Below are positions 16,770 to 27,070 of a DNA stretch of 64,000 bases, in pieces (within the stretch, counting starts at the first letter, position 1; every line of letters starts with the position of its first letter). The notes under the pieces are model-generated. The model was given only the letters and a program-made list of their open reading frames with translations. It was not told where the DNA came from and did no database searches. The position numbers and the translations under genes are program-made. Source of the DNA: Amycolatopsis viridis. Its GTDB lineage: Bacteria > Actinomycetota > Actinomycetes > Mycobacteriales > Pseudonocardiaceae. The stretch lies in NCBI RefSeq assembly GCF_011758765.1, contig NZ_JAANOU010000001.1:1054001-1118000 (forward strand), read 5' to 3'.

Positions 16770-18458
16770 ATGAGTCGGTTCGTGGAGACGCTCGTCCGCA
16801 CCGCGGCGGAGGGTGGTCGGTTGCGTGGCATGGTCACCGGTGAGCCCACGGAGCCGGTCCGCCGGACCTGGGCCGAGGTGCACGAGCAGGCCCGGCGCAT
16901 GGCCGGGGCGCTCGTCGCCGGGGGTCTGGAGCCGGGCAGCGCCGTCGCCGTCCTGGCCGGGGCGCCGGCCCTGATCGCACCCACCGTGCAGGCGGTGTGG
17001 CTCGCCGGCGGCAGCGTGACGATGCTGCACCAGCCGACCCCGCGCACCGACCTGGCGCTGTGGGCCGAGGACACCGTCAAGGTGCTGGGCATGATCGACG
17101 CGAAGCTCGTCGTCCTCGGCGAGCCGTTCGACGCGCTCGCGCCGGTGCTCACCGAGCACGAGATCGGGTTCCGGATGATCAGCGACCTGTTCGACGGGGA
17201 GCCGATCAGCGAGCCGGTGCGGCGCGACGAGGACGACCTGGCGCTGCTTCAGCTCACCAGCGGCTCGACCGCCGACCCCAAGGCCGTGCGGATCACCCAC
17301 GGCAACCTCTACACCAACGTCAAGGCCATGGTCGAGCGGGCCGAGTTCGACTTCACCCACGACGTCATGGTGTCCTGGCTGCCCACCTTCCACGACATGG
17401 GGATGGTCGGGTTCCTCACCGTACCGATGACGTTCGGGGTCGAGCTGATCAAGATCACCCCCGCGGAGTTCCTCAGTGGACCACTGATCTGGCCCGAGCT
17501 GATCAGCAAGTACCGGGCCACCACCACCGCGGCCCCGAACTTCGCCTACGCGATCGTGGGCCGGCGGCTGCAACGCGTCGAGGACGAGAACGCCTACGAC
17601 CTGTCCACCCTGCGCATCGCGCTCAACGGCGCGGAGCCGATCGACGAGTCCGCGGTGCGGGCGTTCGTCGAGGGTGGCGCCCGGTTCAAGATGCCGGAGG
17701 AGTGCGTCTTCCCCGCCTACGGCATGGCCGAGGCGACGCTCGCGGTCTCGTTCGCGCCGCTGTTCACCGGTCTCACGCTCGACATCATCGAGGCCGACGC
17801 GCTCGAGGCGGACAACCGTGCGGTGCCGGTGCCCGAGGGCGACCCGCGCCGCGGCACCGAGGAGGTGCGGTCGTTCGCCGTGCTGGGCCGGCCGCTGGAC
17901 GGGCTCGAGGCGCGCATCGTCGACGACCACGGCACGGTGCTGGGTGAGCGCGAGGTCGGCGAGATCCAGCTGAGCGGGCCGGCCGTGACCCCGGGCTACC
18001 TCACGATGGCGGGCCCGAAGCCCACCCAGGATGCCGACGGCTGGCTCGCCACCGGTGATCTCGGGTACCTGGTGGACGGTCAGATCGTGATCTGCGGGCG
18101 ACGCAAGGACGTCATCATCATGGGCGGCCGCAACATCTACCCGACCGACATCGAGCGGGCCGCGACCGCCGTGGACGGGGTGCGCGCGGGCAACGCGGTG
18201 GCGGTGCGGATCGACGCCGGAACCCGGCGCGAGCGGTTCGCGGTGGTGCTGGAGTCGAAGCTGGCCGGCGACGCCGAGGCGGAGCGGCGGCTGCAGAAGG
18301 AGGTCGCGGCCCGGGTGCGGGACGCGGTGGACGCCCGCCCGTACGCGGTGGTCGTCCTGCCCGCCGGCAGCCTGCCGAAGACGCCGTCCGGCAAGGTCAA
18401 GCGCGCCGCGACGGCGGTGCAGTTCGCCGACGCGATCGCCCGGCACGCCGCCTCCTGA
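16770..18458 (+). CDS. fatty-acyl-AMP ligase (FadD32/FAAL-like)
   Basis: 562 residues. ANL-superfamily motifs are LLQLTSGSTADPKAVRITHGN (P-loop-like A3), YGMAEATLAVSFAP (A5), TGDLGYLVDGQIVICGRRKD (A7-A8) and the C-terminal Lys in KTPSGKVKR. The adenylate is normally passed to an acyl carrier protein or PKS. Its position after ispE/ABC-F and before pth matches Rv1013 (Pks16) in M. tuberculosis, so it is probably the orthologue of that conserved gene rather than part of a biosynthetic cluster. The ATG at 16770 is preceded by AAGGTGAG. Confidence 0.88.
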   Translation: MSRFVETLVRTAAEGGRLRGMVTGEPTEPVRRTWAEVHEQARRMAGALVAGGLEPGSAVAVLAGAPALIAPTVQAVWLAGGSVTMLHQPTPRTDLALWAEDTVKVLGMIDAKLVVLGEPFDALAPVLTEHEIGFRMISDLFDGEPISEPVRRDEDDLALLQLTSGSTADPKAVRITHGNLYTNVKAMVERAEFDFTHDVMVSWLPTFHDMGMVGFLTVPMTFGVELIKITPAEFLSGPLIWPELISKYRATTTAAPNFAYAIVGRRLQRVEDENAYDLSTLRIALNGAEPIDESAVRAFVEGGARFKMPEECVFPAYGMAEATLAVSFAPLFTGLTLDIIEADALEADNRAVPVPEGDPRRGTEEVRSFAVLGRPLDGLEARIVDDHGTVLGEREVGEIQLSGPAVTPGYLTMAGPKPTQDADGWLATGDLGYLVDGQIVICGRRKDVIIMGGRNIYPTDIERAATAVDGVRAGNAVAVRIDAGTRRERFAVVLESKLAGDAEAERRLQKEVAARVRDAVDARPYAVVVLPAGSLPKTPSGKVKRAATAVQFADAIARHAAS

Positions 18459-18465
18459 CCTGCCC

Positions 18466-18503
18466 GGGGAGGGGCTCGCGGACACGTCCACGAGCCCCTC
18501 CCC
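18466..18503. terminator. bidirectional terminator
   Basis: GGGGAGGGGCTCG and CGAGCCCCTCCCC form a perfect 13-bp stem around a 12-base loop, between the convergent acyl-AMP ligase and DivIVA-domain genes. Confidence 0.75.
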
Positions 18504-18528
18504 TGGGGCGCGAATTCCGCGCGAGGCG

Positions 18529-18885
18529 TTACTCGGGAAGTGTCACCTTCGGGGTTTCCGCCGGGGCCGCGGTCCGTGGCGCCGTCGCCTCGGTCACCGA
18601 TCGCGCCTCCGGCACGGCGTAGGGCAGGCCACCGCGGCGGGCGAACTCGTCCTCGACCTGGTCGAGGAACTCGTCGACCGCGCGTTCGTCGTAGCCCCGC
18701 TTACCGAGCAGCGGCTTGCTGAACATGACGTGATGCACCTCGGCGGCCGTCAGGTCGTCCTCACCCGCCAGGGTCCTGGCGATGCGCTCGACGAACTCGT
18801 CGACCTCGTGCTTGGCGTACCCGCGCCGGCCGATGGGGGCGTTACCGAACTCGACTCGATACACGTCGTCGGCGGAAAGGGACAT
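18529..18885 (-). CDS. small protein with two DivIVA-type domains
   Basis: 118 residues. Two tandem copies of the DivIVA N-terminal element are visible: [29 protein letters not shown] at the start and [29 protein letters not shown] from about residue 48. Each holds the G-x-R-G-Y turn and a short coiled coil. A Pro/Ala tail ends the protein. DivIVA/Wag31 proteins mark curved membrane at growing poles; this short double-domain form lacks the long coiled coil and may be an accessory polar or septal factor. The ATG start is in a clear gap after a 133-bp spacer. Confidence 0.85.
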   Translation of the reverse strand: MSLSADDVYRVEFGNAPIGRRGYAKHEVDEFVERIARTLAGEDDLTAAEVHHVMFSKPLLGKRGYDERAVDEFLDQVEDEFARRGGLPYAVPEARSVTEATAPRTAAPAETPKVTLPE

Positions 18886-19018
18886 GCAGTACTCCAGTTC
18901 AGCGTGGACGGGATGTTCCCTGATCCCGTCCTAGCTGCCGGGCCACACCTCCGGAAGCCCCCACCAGCCGCTGGAACTCGATCGAGCAGGGTGCGGCACA
19001 CCTGTGGGTGACTACTGA

Positions 19019-19612
19019 TCACCCAGCGTGGAAGTCGTTCTGGGCCGCCGTCAGCCCTTTGCCGATCAGCGCTTCCACGGCGTCGGCGCACCGGTCCAGC
19101 TCCAGCGGGAGGTCCTTGCGCTCGGCCGTGGAGAAGTCCTTGAGCACGAAATCGGCCGGGTCCATGCGGCCCGGCGGCCGCCCGATGCCGAAGCGCACGC
19201 GGTAGTAGTCACGCGTGCCGAGGGACTTGCTGATCGACCGCAGCCCGTTGTGGCCGCCCTCGCCGCCGCCCAGCTTGAGCTTCAGCGCCCCGAAGGGCAG
19301 GTCCAGCTCGTCGTGCACGACGACGACCCCGGCCGGGCCGACCTTGTAGAACTTCGCCGCCCCGGCCACCGGACCGCCCGAGACGTTCATGAACGATCGC
19401 GGTTTGACCAGGATGACGCGCCGGCCGGCGAGGCGGCTCTCCAGCACCTCGGCGCCGGACTTGTGGGCCTTGAACCTGCCGCCCAGCCGGGCGGCCAGCT
19501 CGTCGAGCACCAGGAAGCCCACGTTGTGCCGATTGCCGGCATAACGCGGGCCGGGATTACCGAGGCCGACGAGCAACACCTGCTCGCCGGCCCCGGGGAC
19601 GTCCGAACTCAC
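19019..19612 (-). CDS. pth: peptidyl-tRNA hydrolase
   Basis: 197 residues. The enzyme releases tRNA from stalled peptidyl-tRNAs. [21 protein letters not shown] contains the catalytic His of the RHN motif; [23 protein letters not shown] and [12 protein letters not shown] are the remaining family motifs. The GTG start immediately abuts the TAA stop of rplY, so the two form a conserved rplY-pth operon. Confidence 0.96.
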   Translation of the reverse strand: MSSDVPGAGEQVLLVGLGNPGPRYAGNRHNVGFLVLDELAARLGGRFKAHKSGAEVLESRLAGRRVILVKPRSFMNVSGGPVAGAAKFYKVGPAGVVVVHDELDLPFGALKLKLGGGEGGHNGLRSISKSLGTRDYYRVRFGIGRPPGRMDPADFVLKDFSTAERKDLPLELDRCADAVEALIGKGLTAAQNDFHAG

Positions 19613-20221
19613 TTACTCGTCGGTGCCGGCCCCGGCCGGCTCCTCGCGGGTCTCGTCCGCGGGCTCCTCGCCGCCGGTGGCCTGCGCCTCGTTCACCGCG
19701 ACGACCAGGCTGTCCGGGTCGGTCACCAGGGTCACGCCGGAGGGCAGGGCGACCTGGGAGGCGAGGATCTGGGTGCCGGCCTCGGCGCCCGCGATGGACA
19801 CCTCGACCTGCTCCGGGATGTGCAGCGCCTCGGCCTCGACCGACAGCGAGTCCAGCTCCTGGACCTGGAGGGTGCCCGGGGCCGGGTCACCGGTCAGCAC
19901 GACCGGCACGTCCACGGTGACCTTCTCGCCGCGCTGCACGACCAGCAGGTCGACGTGCTCGATGTAGTTCTTGATCGGGTGCACGGTGACGGTCTTGGTC
20001 AGCGCGAGCTGGGTGTCACCGTCGAGGTTCAGGGTGAGGACGGCGTTGCTGCCGTTCTCACGGATGACCCGGGCGAACTCCAGAGCGGGCAGGGCCAGGT
20101 GACGGGGGTCGGTACCGTGGCCGTACAGCACGGCGGGAACCTTGCCGGCGCGGCGGGTGCGGCGCGCGGCGCCCTTGCCGAACTCGGTGCGGGGCTCGGC
20201 GGACAGACGTACCTCGGACAC
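19613..20221 (-). CDS. rplY: 50S ribosomal protein L25 (general stress protein Ctc form)
   Basis: About 202 residues from the GTG at 20221, which has GAAGGAG nine bases upstream. The N-terminal 95 residues ([30 protein letters not shown]) are the 5S-rRNA-binding L25 domain; the rest is the Ctc beta domain plus an acidic tail ([15 protein letters not shown]), usual for actinobacteria. It binds 5S rRNA on the large subunit and has stress roles. The stop is contiguous with the pth start. Confidence 0.95.
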   Translation of the reverse strand: MSEVRLSAEPRTEFGKGAARRTRRAGKVPAVLYGHGTDPRHLALPALEFARVIRENGSNAVLTLNLDGDTQLALTKTVTVHPIKNYIEHVDLLVVQRGEKVTVDVPVVLTGDPAPGTLQVQELDSLSVEAEALHIPEQVEVSIAGAEAGTQILASQVALPSGVTLVTDPDSLVVAVNEAQATGGEEPADETREEPAGAGTDE

Positions 20222-20644
20222 GGTGTAGCACTCCTTCAAACAATTGCGTGGCGGCGCAGATGGCGGGCGGTCGTCCCCGGCGGCGAGTTCCACGGACGTG
20301 CTCGAGCAGCGGACCTCAAGCCGCCGCGTCGATCACGTCGGGCACCGGGTGCAGCATGGAGCCCGCCTCGCCGAGACAACCTGTTCAGTGTAATCACCGC
20401 GGAAACCGCCGCGCCCCTGGGGTCGTTCCCAGGATCGGCACGGCCGGCACGGTGGTCGTCCCCGGCCCCGCGGGGGCATCGGGAATTCCGGTGAACTGGG
20501 CTTTCTCCTGGGGTGGCGATAGCCGGCTGGGCGGACGGTCCGCGTGCACGATCGGATGACTGGCGCGCCGGGCAGGAACTCCGGAACATGAATGTGCATC
20601 TGATTCACAAATGTTGTTCCGGGTGGGTGAGCGAGGGGTGCGGA
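20222..20644. other. 423-bp intergenic region with nested dyad
   Basis: No open frame with coding character was found. The left part presumably holds the rplY promoter. At 20581-20622 an A/T-rich island has outer arms CCGGAAC and GTTCCGG and inner arms TGAAT and ATTCA, which could be an operator for the divergent lipoprotein gene. Confidence 0.4.
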
Positions 20645-21634
20645 ATGCGGCTGCGCGGTCTCGCGGTGCTCCTGTTGGCCGTGCTCGCCGCCTGTGAGGC
20701 GCCCCAGCATCCCGCCGCGCCGGACCCGCGTGCCGTGGTCGAGTCCGCCCTCGGGGCGCTCGCCGCCGAACCGGCCGTCGCGTACGGCGTCGCCGGCGCC
20801 ACCCTCTCGGTCACCCGCGGCGGCCTCGCCGAGGGGCGGTTCCTGCTGCGGGACGAACCGATCTCGGCCCTGCGGGTGGGTGGTGCGCTGTACGTGCGGG
20901 CCTCCGCCCGCTACTGGCAGGGCCAGGGCATGTCCGCGTCCCGCGCCGAGCTGTTCGGCGCGCAGTGGACGCGGGCCGACCGCGGCCTGCCGTTCGATCC
21001 GGGCCGCGTCCTCGCCCCGCCGGTGCTCGCCGTCGCGATCCGCGCCGCGCTGCCGGCCGATGCGGTGCCCGTGCCGGCCGGGGACGCGCTCGACGTCGCC
21101 GGCCTGCGGGTCAGCACCACCCCGCCCTACCGGGTCCTCAGCTTCCCGGTCGCCTTCCTCGGACCGGCCGCCGCGCAGCTCGGACCCCGGCAGATCACCC
21201 TGGGCGACGTCCGCCTCGCCGACCTGCGCTCCCGCCTCGACGACGGCGTCGCCGGGCTGGGACAGCCGCTGATCGCCGGCCCGGTGGTCGCCGCGGAGGT
21301 CACCGACCACACGCTGCGCTGCACGTCCCGCGGCGCCTGCACCGACTCCGTCCGCGTCGGCAACCGGCTGCTCGGCGCCGCGCCCGGTGCCGCCGCCCGC
21401 GTCACGTTCACCTCGGACGTCACCTCCGGTGCCCTCGGCACGCGCACCTGCCGGCGGGAAGTCGTGCTCCCGCTGGACACCTCCGCCGACGTGTCCTGCT
21501 CCGTCCGGTTCACGCTGCCCCGCACCGACGGCGCGACGAAACTCCACGCCGCGCCGTCGGTGACCGCCGAACCCGTCGCGATCGTCGACCCGGGCGCGCT
21601 CAGCCGGGACGTCGCCGCCGAGCTAGGACCGTAG
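20645..21634 (+). CDS. putative secreted lipoprotein of unknown function
   Basis: 329 residues from the ATG at 20645, with GAGGGG six bases upstream. A signal peptide with lipobox (LLLAVLAACEAP) predicts lipidation at Cys19. The mature part has three further cysteine-containing stretches near the C-terminus (LRCTSRGAC, RTCRREV, VSCSVRF), likely disulphides outside the membrane. I do not recognise the family. It occupies the place of lpqT (Rv1016c) between rplY and prs in mycobacteria but on the opposite strand, so orthology is doubtful. Its end overlaps the convergent oxidoreductase gene by 12 bases. Confidence 0.7.
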   Translation: MRLRGLAVLLLAVLAACEAPQHPAAPDPRAVVESALGALAAEPAVAYGVAGATLSVTRGGLAEGRFLLRDEPISALRVGGALYVRASARYWQGQGMSASRAELFGAQWTRADRGLPFDPGRVLAPPVLAVAIRAALPADAVPVPAGDALDVAGLRVSTTPPYRVLSFPVAFLGPAAAQLGPRQITLGDVRLADLRSRLDDGVAGLGQPLIAGPVVAAEVTDHTLRCTSRGACTDSVRVGNRLLGAAPGAAARVTFTSDVTSGALGTRTCRREVVLPLDTSADVSCSVRFTLPRTDGATKLHAAPSVTAEPVAIVDPGALSRDVAAELGP

Positions 21635-22477
21635 GAGCGCGATCACCGGCGCGAACTCCTCCAGGAACGGTTCGAACACCGTGAAGTAGGTGAAGCCGAA
21701 CCGGTCCCGCATGGCGCGGACCTTCGCCGCGACCTGCTCGACGGTGCCGGCCAGGATCTGCGGGGCGCTCACCAGCTCGTCCACCGACCGCCGCAGCGCC
21801 GGCGGCACGCCGCCCCACGCTTTCTCCAGCGTCTCGGACGGGTCGTCGGCCACCACGACCTGCTGGATCAGCATGTTGAACTCCAGCGGCCGCGACCCGG
21901 CCCGCTCCCGCACGAACCCGACGCGCTCGTCCAGCTCCTCCGGTCCGGCGATGTCGAACGTGCCCGGCGGGAAGCCCTTCGCGTGCTTCAGCCCGGCGAA
22001 CCCGACGATGTCGGCGTGCTCCGCGGCCAGCCGCAGCACCCCGTCGCTGTTACCCGCGATCAGCAGCGGCGGCACGTCGTCCAGCCGGGCGCGCAGCACG
22101 TCGATCGTCCGCGCCAGGTGCTCGATGCGTTCCTTCGGCGGCGCGAAGGGCAGGCCGGCGTCGTCGAACTCGGACTTCATGTGCCCCGCGCCGAGACCCA
22201 CGTCGAGGCGGCCGCCGGTGAGCACCGCCGTCGACTCGACCTCGCGGGCCAGCAGCACCGGGTTGTAGAACGGTGCGTTGAGGACCAGGTGGCCCACCCG
22301 GACGCGTTCGGTGGCCTGGGCGGCGGCGACGAGCGCCGGGAACGGCGCGGGCATCCCGAGGTGGTCGGGGATGGTGATGGTGTCGTACCCCAGCTCCTCG
22401 GCGCGACGGCACCGCGCCGCCCAGTCGTCGCGTCCGGTCAGGAACGGCAGGGACACCCCGAAACGAAGATCGTCCAT
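21623..22477 (-). CDS. LLM-class F420-dependent oxidoreductase
   Basis: 284 residues, luciferase-like TIM barrel. The N-terminal GVSLPFLTGRDDWAARCRRAEELGYDTITIPDHLG, the TERVRVGHLVLNAPFYNPVLLAREV strand and GRLDVGLGAGHMKSEF fit the F420-using branch named after MSMEG_2516 (TIGR03621). Substrate is unknown. The downstream neighbour on this strand is a convergent lipoprotein gene. Actinomycete origin makes F420 as cofactor plausible, but FMN cannot be excluded. Confidence 0.85.
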   Translation of the reverse strand: MDDLRFGVSLPFLTGRDDWAARCRRAEELGYDTITIPDHLGMPAPFPALVAAAQATERVRVGHLVLNAPFYNPVLLAREVESTAVLTGGRLDVGLGAGHMKSEFDDAGLPFAPPKERIEHLARTIDVLRARLDDVPPLLIAGNSDGVLRLAAEHADIVGFAGLKHAKGFPPGTFDIAGPEELDERVGFVRERAGSRPLEFNMLIQQVVVADDPSETLEKAWGGVPPALRRSVDELVSAPQILAGTVEQVAAKVRAMRDRFGFTYFTVFEPFLEEFAPVIALLRS

Positions 22478-22500
22478 GACCGCGACGGTACAAAACCGGA

Positions 22501-22541
22501 CGGGCCGCCCGCCGCTGGTTTCGCCAGCAGCGGACGGCCCG
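22501..22541 (-). terminator. terminator after prs
   Basis: CGGGCCG/CGGCCCG outer arms and CCGCTG/CAGCGG-type inner arms form a long hairpin just after the prs stop on the minus strand, followed on that strand by GGTTTTG. Confidence 0.65.
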
Positions 22542-22553
22542 TTCCGGTGGGAC

Positions 22554-23534
22554 TCAGGCGTTGCCGTCGAACAGGCTGGTCACCGAGCCGTCCTCGAACA
22601 CCTGCTGGATCGCCTCGGCCAGCATCGGCGCGATCGACAGGACGGTCAGGTTCGGGAACCGCTTCTCCGGCGCGATCGGCAGCGAGTTCGTGACGATGAC
22701 CTCGCGCGCCTTGCAGTTGGACAGCCGCTCGGTGGCGGGGTCGGACAGGATCCCGTGCGTGGTGGCGATGACGACGTCCGCGGCACCCTCGGCGAGCAGC
22801 GCGTCGGTGGCCTTCACGATCGTGCCGCCGGTGTCGATCATGTCGTCCACCAGGATGCACAGCTTGCCCTCGACCTGGCCGACGACGCGGTTGGCCACGG
22901 CCTGGTTCGGCTTGTCCGGGTCACGCGTCTTGTGGATGAACGCGATCGGCCGGTCGCCCAGCTGGGCGGCCCACTTCTCGGCCAGCCGCACGCGCCCGGA
23001 GTCCGGGGAGACCACGGTGATGTCGGCGCCGCCGTAGGTCTTCTTGATGTGGTCGGCGAGCAAGGTCTGCGCGAACAGGTGGTCCACCGGGCCGTCGAAA
23101 AAGCCCTGGATCTGCGCGGTGTGCAGGTCGACCGTCATGATCCGGTCGGCGCCCGCCGTCTTGAACAGGTCGGCGATCAGCCGGGCCGAGATCGGCTCGC
23201 GGCCCTTGTGCTTCTTGTCCTGCCGGGCGTACGGGTAGAACGGCATGACCACGGTGATGCGCTTGGCGCTGGCGCGCTTGAGCGCGTCAACCATGATCAG
23301 CTGCTCCATCACCCACTCGTTGATCGGGTCGGTGTGGCTCTGGATGACGAAGGCGTCCGTGCCGCGGACCGATTCCTCGAAACGCACGAACAGCTCGCCG
23401 TTGGCGAACGTGTGCGCCGTCTGCGGGGTGATCGTCACGTTGAGGTGCTGCGCAACCTCATCCGCGAGTTCCCGGTGTGCGCGGCCGGAGAAGAGCATCA
23501 GGTTCTTCTTCGGCGTGCCGGACTTAGGACTCAT
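22554..23534 (-). CDS. prs: ribose-phosphate pyrophosphokinase
   Basis: 326 residues. Makes PRPP from ribose-5-phosphate and ATP for nucleotides, His and Trp, and decaprenyl-phosphoribose. The PRPP loop [14 protein letters not shown], the catalytic flexible-loop region [16 protein letters not shown] and the divalent-metal site [12 protein letters not shown] are all present. The ATG overlaps the glmU end by 11 bases, so glmU-prs are translationally coupled. This order matches Rv1018c-Rv1017c. Confidence 0.97.
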   Translation of the reverse strand: MSPKSGTPKKNLMLFSGRAHRELADEVAQHLNVTITPQTAHTFANGELFVRFEESVRGTDAFVIQSHTDPINEWVMEQLIMVDALKRASAKRITVVMPFYPYARQDKKHKGREPISARLIADLFKTAGADRIMTVDLHTAQIQGFFDGPVDHLFAQTLLADHIKKTYGGADITVVSPDSGRVRLAEKWAAQLGDRPIAFIHKTRDPDKPNQAVANRVVGQVEGKLCILVDDMIDTGGTIVKATDALLAEGAADVVIATTHGILSDPATERLSNCKAREVIVTNSLPIAPEKRFPNLTVLSIAPMLAEAIQQVFEDGSVTSLFDGNA

Positions 23535-25005
23535 CAGACGACTCCCGCTCGGTCTCTTCCGTGTTTTCCTGGGCGGCGAGAGCGGCCTGCGCCGCTTCCG
23601 CCGCTGGGGTACCCGGCCTGCGGCGCGGCACCCAGCCTTCAATATTGCGCTGTGGTCCAGTCGACACCGCCAGCGCCCCCGGCGGCACGTCCCGCCTGAT
23701 CACAGTGCCAGCGCCCGAGTACGCACCGTCACCAACCGTGACCGGCGCAACGAACATGTTGTCCGAACCGGTCTTGACGTGGGAGCCGATCGTGGTGTGG
23801 TGCTTGCGCACGCCGTCGTAGTTGACGAAGACGCTGGAGGCGCCGATGTTGCTGTACTCGCCGATCGTCGCATCCCCGACATAGGTCAGGTGCGGCACCT
23901 TCGTGCCGGTGCCGATGTCGGCGTTCTTCGTCTCGACGAACGTGCCGATCTTGCCCTTCGGGCCGAGTCTGGTGCCCGGCCGCAGGTAGGCGAACGGGCC
24001 GACGTTGGCGCCGGCGCCGATCTCCGAGTCGTACCCGTGTGTGCGGATCACCTGGGCACCGGCGCCGACGGTGACGCCGGTCAGCGTGGTGTCCGGCCCG
24101 ATCACCGCGCCCTCGCCGATCTTCGTCGCGCCCTTGAGCTGTACGCCGGGTTCGAGCACCACGTCCCGGGCCAGTTCGACGTCCACGTCCAGCCACACCG
24201 ACGTGGGGTCGACGACGGTGACGCCCGCCCGCTGCCAGCGCTGCACCAGCCGCCGGTTCAGCTCGGCGCCGAGCGCCGCCAGCTGCACGCGGTCGTTGAC
24301 GCCCTCGGTCAGCCACGGGTCGTCCACCACGAGCGCGCCGACCCGTCGGCCGTCGGCGCGGGCGATGGACAGCACGTCGGTGAGGTACAGCTCGCCCTGC
24401 GCGTTGTCGGTGGACAACCGGGACAGCGCCTCGGCGAGCACGGCCGCGTCGAACGCGTACACGCCGGAGTTGATCTCGTCGATCTCCAGCTGCTCCGGCG
24501 TTGCGTCCTTCTGCTCGACGATCCCGGTGACCGCGCCGGTGGCGTCGCGCACGATCCGGCCGTACCCGGTCGGATCGGCGACCACCGACGTCAGCACGGT
24601 GACCGCGGCAGCGTTCTCGCGGTGCTCGGCCAGCAGCGCGGCCAGGGTTCCGGTGTCCAGCAGCGGAACGTCGCCGTAGCTGACCAGTACCGTGCCGGCC
24701 GGCCCCGCCGGCAGGACGGACAGGGCGCACGAAACCGCGTCACCGGTGCCGTTCTGCTTCTCCTGCACCGCCGTCAGCACCGGGCGCCCGAGCGCTGCGC
24801 CGACGCCGCCGAGGTGCTCGGCGACGGCGTTCCGGCCGTGCCCCACGACGACGACCAGGTGGTCCGGGGCGAGCCCGGCCGCGGCCCGGACGGCGTGCTC
24901 GACCAGCGGCCGCCCGGCCAGTGGGTGCAGCACCTTCGGGGTGTTCGAACGCATCCGGGTGCCCTCGCCCGCGGCGAGGACGACAGTGCTCAGCGGGCCG
25001 GTCAC
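23524..25005 (-). CDS. glmU: bifunctional GlmU: GlcNAc-1-P uridyltransferase / GlcN-1-P acetyltransferase
   Basis: 493 residues. The N-terminal uridyltransferase has [22 protein letters not shown] and the NSGVYAFD stretch. The C-terminal left-handed beta-helix acetyltransferase starts at about residue 255 with hexapeptide repeats, and the catalytic region reads [11 protein letters not shown]. Produces UDP-GlcNAc for peptidoglycan and mycothiol. The Arg/Glu/Ser-rich tail is typical of actinobacterial GlmU. The GTG start at 25005 lies 44 bases after the diguanylate cyclase stop. Confidence 0.96.
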   Translation of the reverse strand: MTGPLSTVVLAAGEGTRMRSNTPKVLHPLAGRPLVEHAVRAAAGLAPDHLVVVVGHGRNAVAEHLGGVGAALGRPVLTAVQEKQNGTGDAVSCALSVLPAGPAGTVLVSYGDVPLLDTGTLAALLAEHRENAAAVTVLTSVVADPTGYGRIVRDATGAVTGIVEQKDATPEQLEIDEINSGVYAFDAAVLAEALSRLSTDNAQGELYLTDVLSIARADGRRVGALVVDDPWLTEGVNDRVQLAALGAELNRRLVQRWQRAGVTVVDPTSVWLDVDVELARDVVLEPGVQLKGATKIGEGAVIGPDTTLTGVTVGAGAQVIRTHGYDSEIGAGANVGPFAYLRPGTRLGPKGKIGTFVETKNADIGTGTKVPHLTYVGDATIGEYSNIGASSVFVNYDGVRKHHTTIGSHVKTGSDNMFVAPVTVGDGAYSGAGTVIRRDVPPGALAVSTGPQRNIEGWVPRRRPGTPAAEAAQAALAAQENTEETERESSDES

Positions 25006-25049
25006 GGCACTCCCAACGAATCCGGGACGGGTGGTGGCGGGCCCCGATC

Positions 25050-26690
25050 CTACGTGTCCTCCCCGGCCGCCGGCCGTGGGTCGCCTTCCGAGTCCAGCTC
25101 CACCTCTGCGGTAGGGGACTCGGCCGCACCGGACCGCGCGGCCGCCACCTGGTTGCCGCCACCGCGTTTCGCCTGGTACATCGCCGCGTCGGCACGGGCC
25201 AGCACCTGGTCGGCGCGCTCCTGCGGCCGCAGCGACACCAGCCCCACCGACAGGGTCACCCCGTGCGAGAGGTGGTGGGGCAGCGAGTCGACCGCGGTGA
25301 CCGCCCGGCCGAGGGCCTGCTTCGCCGCCGACACCGGCGCACCGGGCAGCAGGGCGACGAACTCGTCGCCGCCGTAGCGGGCCACGATGTCGTCACCGCG
25401 CAGCGCGTCCCGCACCGTCGAGGCCACCACCCGCAGCACGTCGTCGCCCTCGGCGTGCGAGTGCTGGTCGTTGACGTTCTTGAACCCGTCCAGGTCGATC
25501 AGGGCGACCGCGAGGGGCTGTGCCGTGGTCGACGCCGACAGGGTGCGCAGGTGCTCGTCCAGCGCGCGGCGGTTGGGCAGGCCGGTCAGCGGGTCCTGCA
25601 ACGCCTGCTGGCTGATCGCGCCGTGCTGCGCGGACAGCCGCTCGTGCTCACGCCGGGTGTCCAGGGTTGCCAGCTGCGACTCCCGCATGTGCCACAACTC
25701 GACCTCCAGCGCGGCCGAATAGTCCGCCAGCGCGCGGGACGCCTCGCTGTCGGCCTCGCTGTCCAGCCGCGCGATCTCCCGCAGCAGGTGCAGGCGCATC
25801 GACGGCATCGAGTTGTCCTCGGCCAGGTTGAGCTTGGTCGCGTGCAGTGTCTTGAGCGCGTCGTCGTGCTGGCCGGCCTGCTCCAGGCAGCGGGCCAGGG
25901 CGATCGCGACGATGACCTGCTGGTGCGGGTAGCCCGGTTCGATCAGCAGGCGCTGCAGCCGCTCGATGTGCGATCCGTCCGGGGCGGCCAGCGCGAGGGC
26001 CGCCGCGAGCACTCCGACCTGGTCGACGGCCGGCACCCCGATCCGGCGGGGGAACAGCGACTCGGCGAACGGGGCCTCGACCGCGACGGCCATCGACGCG
26101 GCCGTGCTGAACTTCGCGGCGGCCTCCTCGTGCCGCTCGACCCGTTCCAGCCGCAGGCCCCAGCCCAGCAGCATCTTGACGCGGTTCATCAGCTGCAGGG
26201 TGATCTCGTGCGGACCGGCGGTCTCCCGGATCGCCTGGTGGGCGCGGGCGATGACCTCCTCGGCCGCTTCGTACACGCCCAGCTGGTTCAGCACGATCCA
26301 GCAGTCCACCAGCGCGCTGGATTGCGTCTTGGCCCATTCCCGCCGCGACATGTGCATGTCCGGGGAGGTGGAGTCGTCGAGGACCGCCAGCGCGCGGGCT
26401 ATCTCGGTGAGCGCCGCGTCCTCCTGCTTGGCCAGCACCAGGCGGCGGCCGCGCAGGGCGTGGGCGTCGGCGCGGAAGAGCGCGAGACCGTGGCGGCGGG
26501 TGTGGGCCAGCATCTCGTCCAGCAGCGGCTCGGCCTCGGCCGCGAGACCGCGGGTGACCAGCCGGGCCAGCGACGTGGCGCGCAACAGTTGCGAGACCAG
26601 GACCGGTTCGCCCCGGCGCTGGGCCTCCTCGAGCAGCTCGTCGAGGGTGCGCACGATCTCCAGCTGCTCGCCGTGCTCGGTGTGCTGCAC
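25050..26690 (-). CDS. diguanylate cyclase (GGDEF) with TPR-like sensor region
   Basis: 546 residues from GTG 26690. The C-terminal GGDEF domain (about residues 360-520) holds [14 protein letters not shown], so the active site is intact and the protein should make c-di-GMP. A possible allosteric I-site (RxxD) is not obvious. Residues 1-340 are helical repeats resembling a TPR/adaptor sensor; no membrane helix is present. Upstream in-frame codons encode a further coding-like stretch (residues ALAELSDAWLAGRAREL) back to a CTG at 26786 that has AAGGGGG nine bases before it, so the true protein may be about 32 residues longer. Confidence 0.88.
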   Translation of the reverse strand: MQHTEHGEQLEIVRTLDELLEEAQRRGEPVLVSQLLRATSLARLVTRGLAAEAEPLLDEMLAHTRRHGLALFRADAHALRGRRLVLAKQEDAALTEIARALAVLDDSTSPDMHMSRREWAKTQSSALVDCWIVLNQLGVYEAAEEVIARAHQAIRETAGPHEITLQLMNRVKMLLGWGLRLERVERHEEAAAKFSTAASMAVAVEAPFAESLFPRRIGVPAVDQVGVLAAALALAAPDGSHIERLQRLLIEPGYPHQQVIVAIALARCLEQAGQHDDALKTLHATKLNLAEDNSMPSMRLHLLREIARLDSEADSEASRALADYSAALEVELWHMRESQLATLDTRREHERLSAQHGAISQQALQDPLTGLPNRRALDEHLRTLSASTTAQPLAVALIDLDGFKNVNDQHSHAEGDDVLRVVASTVRDALRGDDIVARYGGDEFVALLPGAPVSAAKQALGRAVTAVDSLPHHLSHGVTLSVGLVSLRPQERADQVLARADAAMYQAKRGGGNQVAAARSGAAESPTAEVELDSEGDPRPAAGEDT

Positions 26691-26830
26691 GGCGGCGATC
26701 AGTTCCCGGGCGCGCCCGGCCAGCCAGGCATCGGAGAGCTCGGCCAGCGCCGGCCGCCTGGTCTTCTGTTCGCTCTCGCCTCGCAGCGTGGCGCACCCCC
26801 TTCGGGCACGTCGGGGCAGGGCACGGCAGC

Positions 26831-26901
26831 TCCGCCGCCAGGATTCGAACCTGAACTATCAGAACCAAAATCTGAGGTGCTGCCAATTACACCACGGCGG
26901 A
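26831..26901 (-). tRNA. tRNA-Gln (TTG anticodon)
   Basis: Read on the minus strand, acceptor arms TCCGCCG and CGGCGGA pair. The D-arm contains AATTGGCAGCAC, the anticodon loop TTTTGGT gives anticodon TTG, and the T-loop is GGTTCGAATCC. CCA is not encoded. It lies between the diguanylate cyclase and desaturase genes. Confidence 0.95.
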
Positions 26902-26998
26902 TCGTGCCTGGTCAGGATAGCGACGTCGAAAAATCGCGCCAGTCCAGGGGTTCGAGTCCGATGTTTGGACGCCTCCCCAGCGGGCAAAACCTCCTGTA

Positions 26999-27018
26999 CC
27001 GTAACTTACGGAAACGTA
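26999..27018. promoter_or_regulatory. candidate TetR-type operator before the desaturase
   Basis: CCGTAA-C-TTACGG is a perfect 6-bp dyad at 26999-27011, overlapping a second one, TACG-GAAA-CGTA. Overlapping half-sites of this kind are typical of TetR regulators of fatty-acid desaturases; a TetR gene lies just downstream of the desaturase. Confidence 0.5.
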
Positions 27019-27070
27019 GGTAAGGTCGCCCTTTCCCGAGGGTTTGCCCAGGTAGGAAGAAGTGTTGCGC

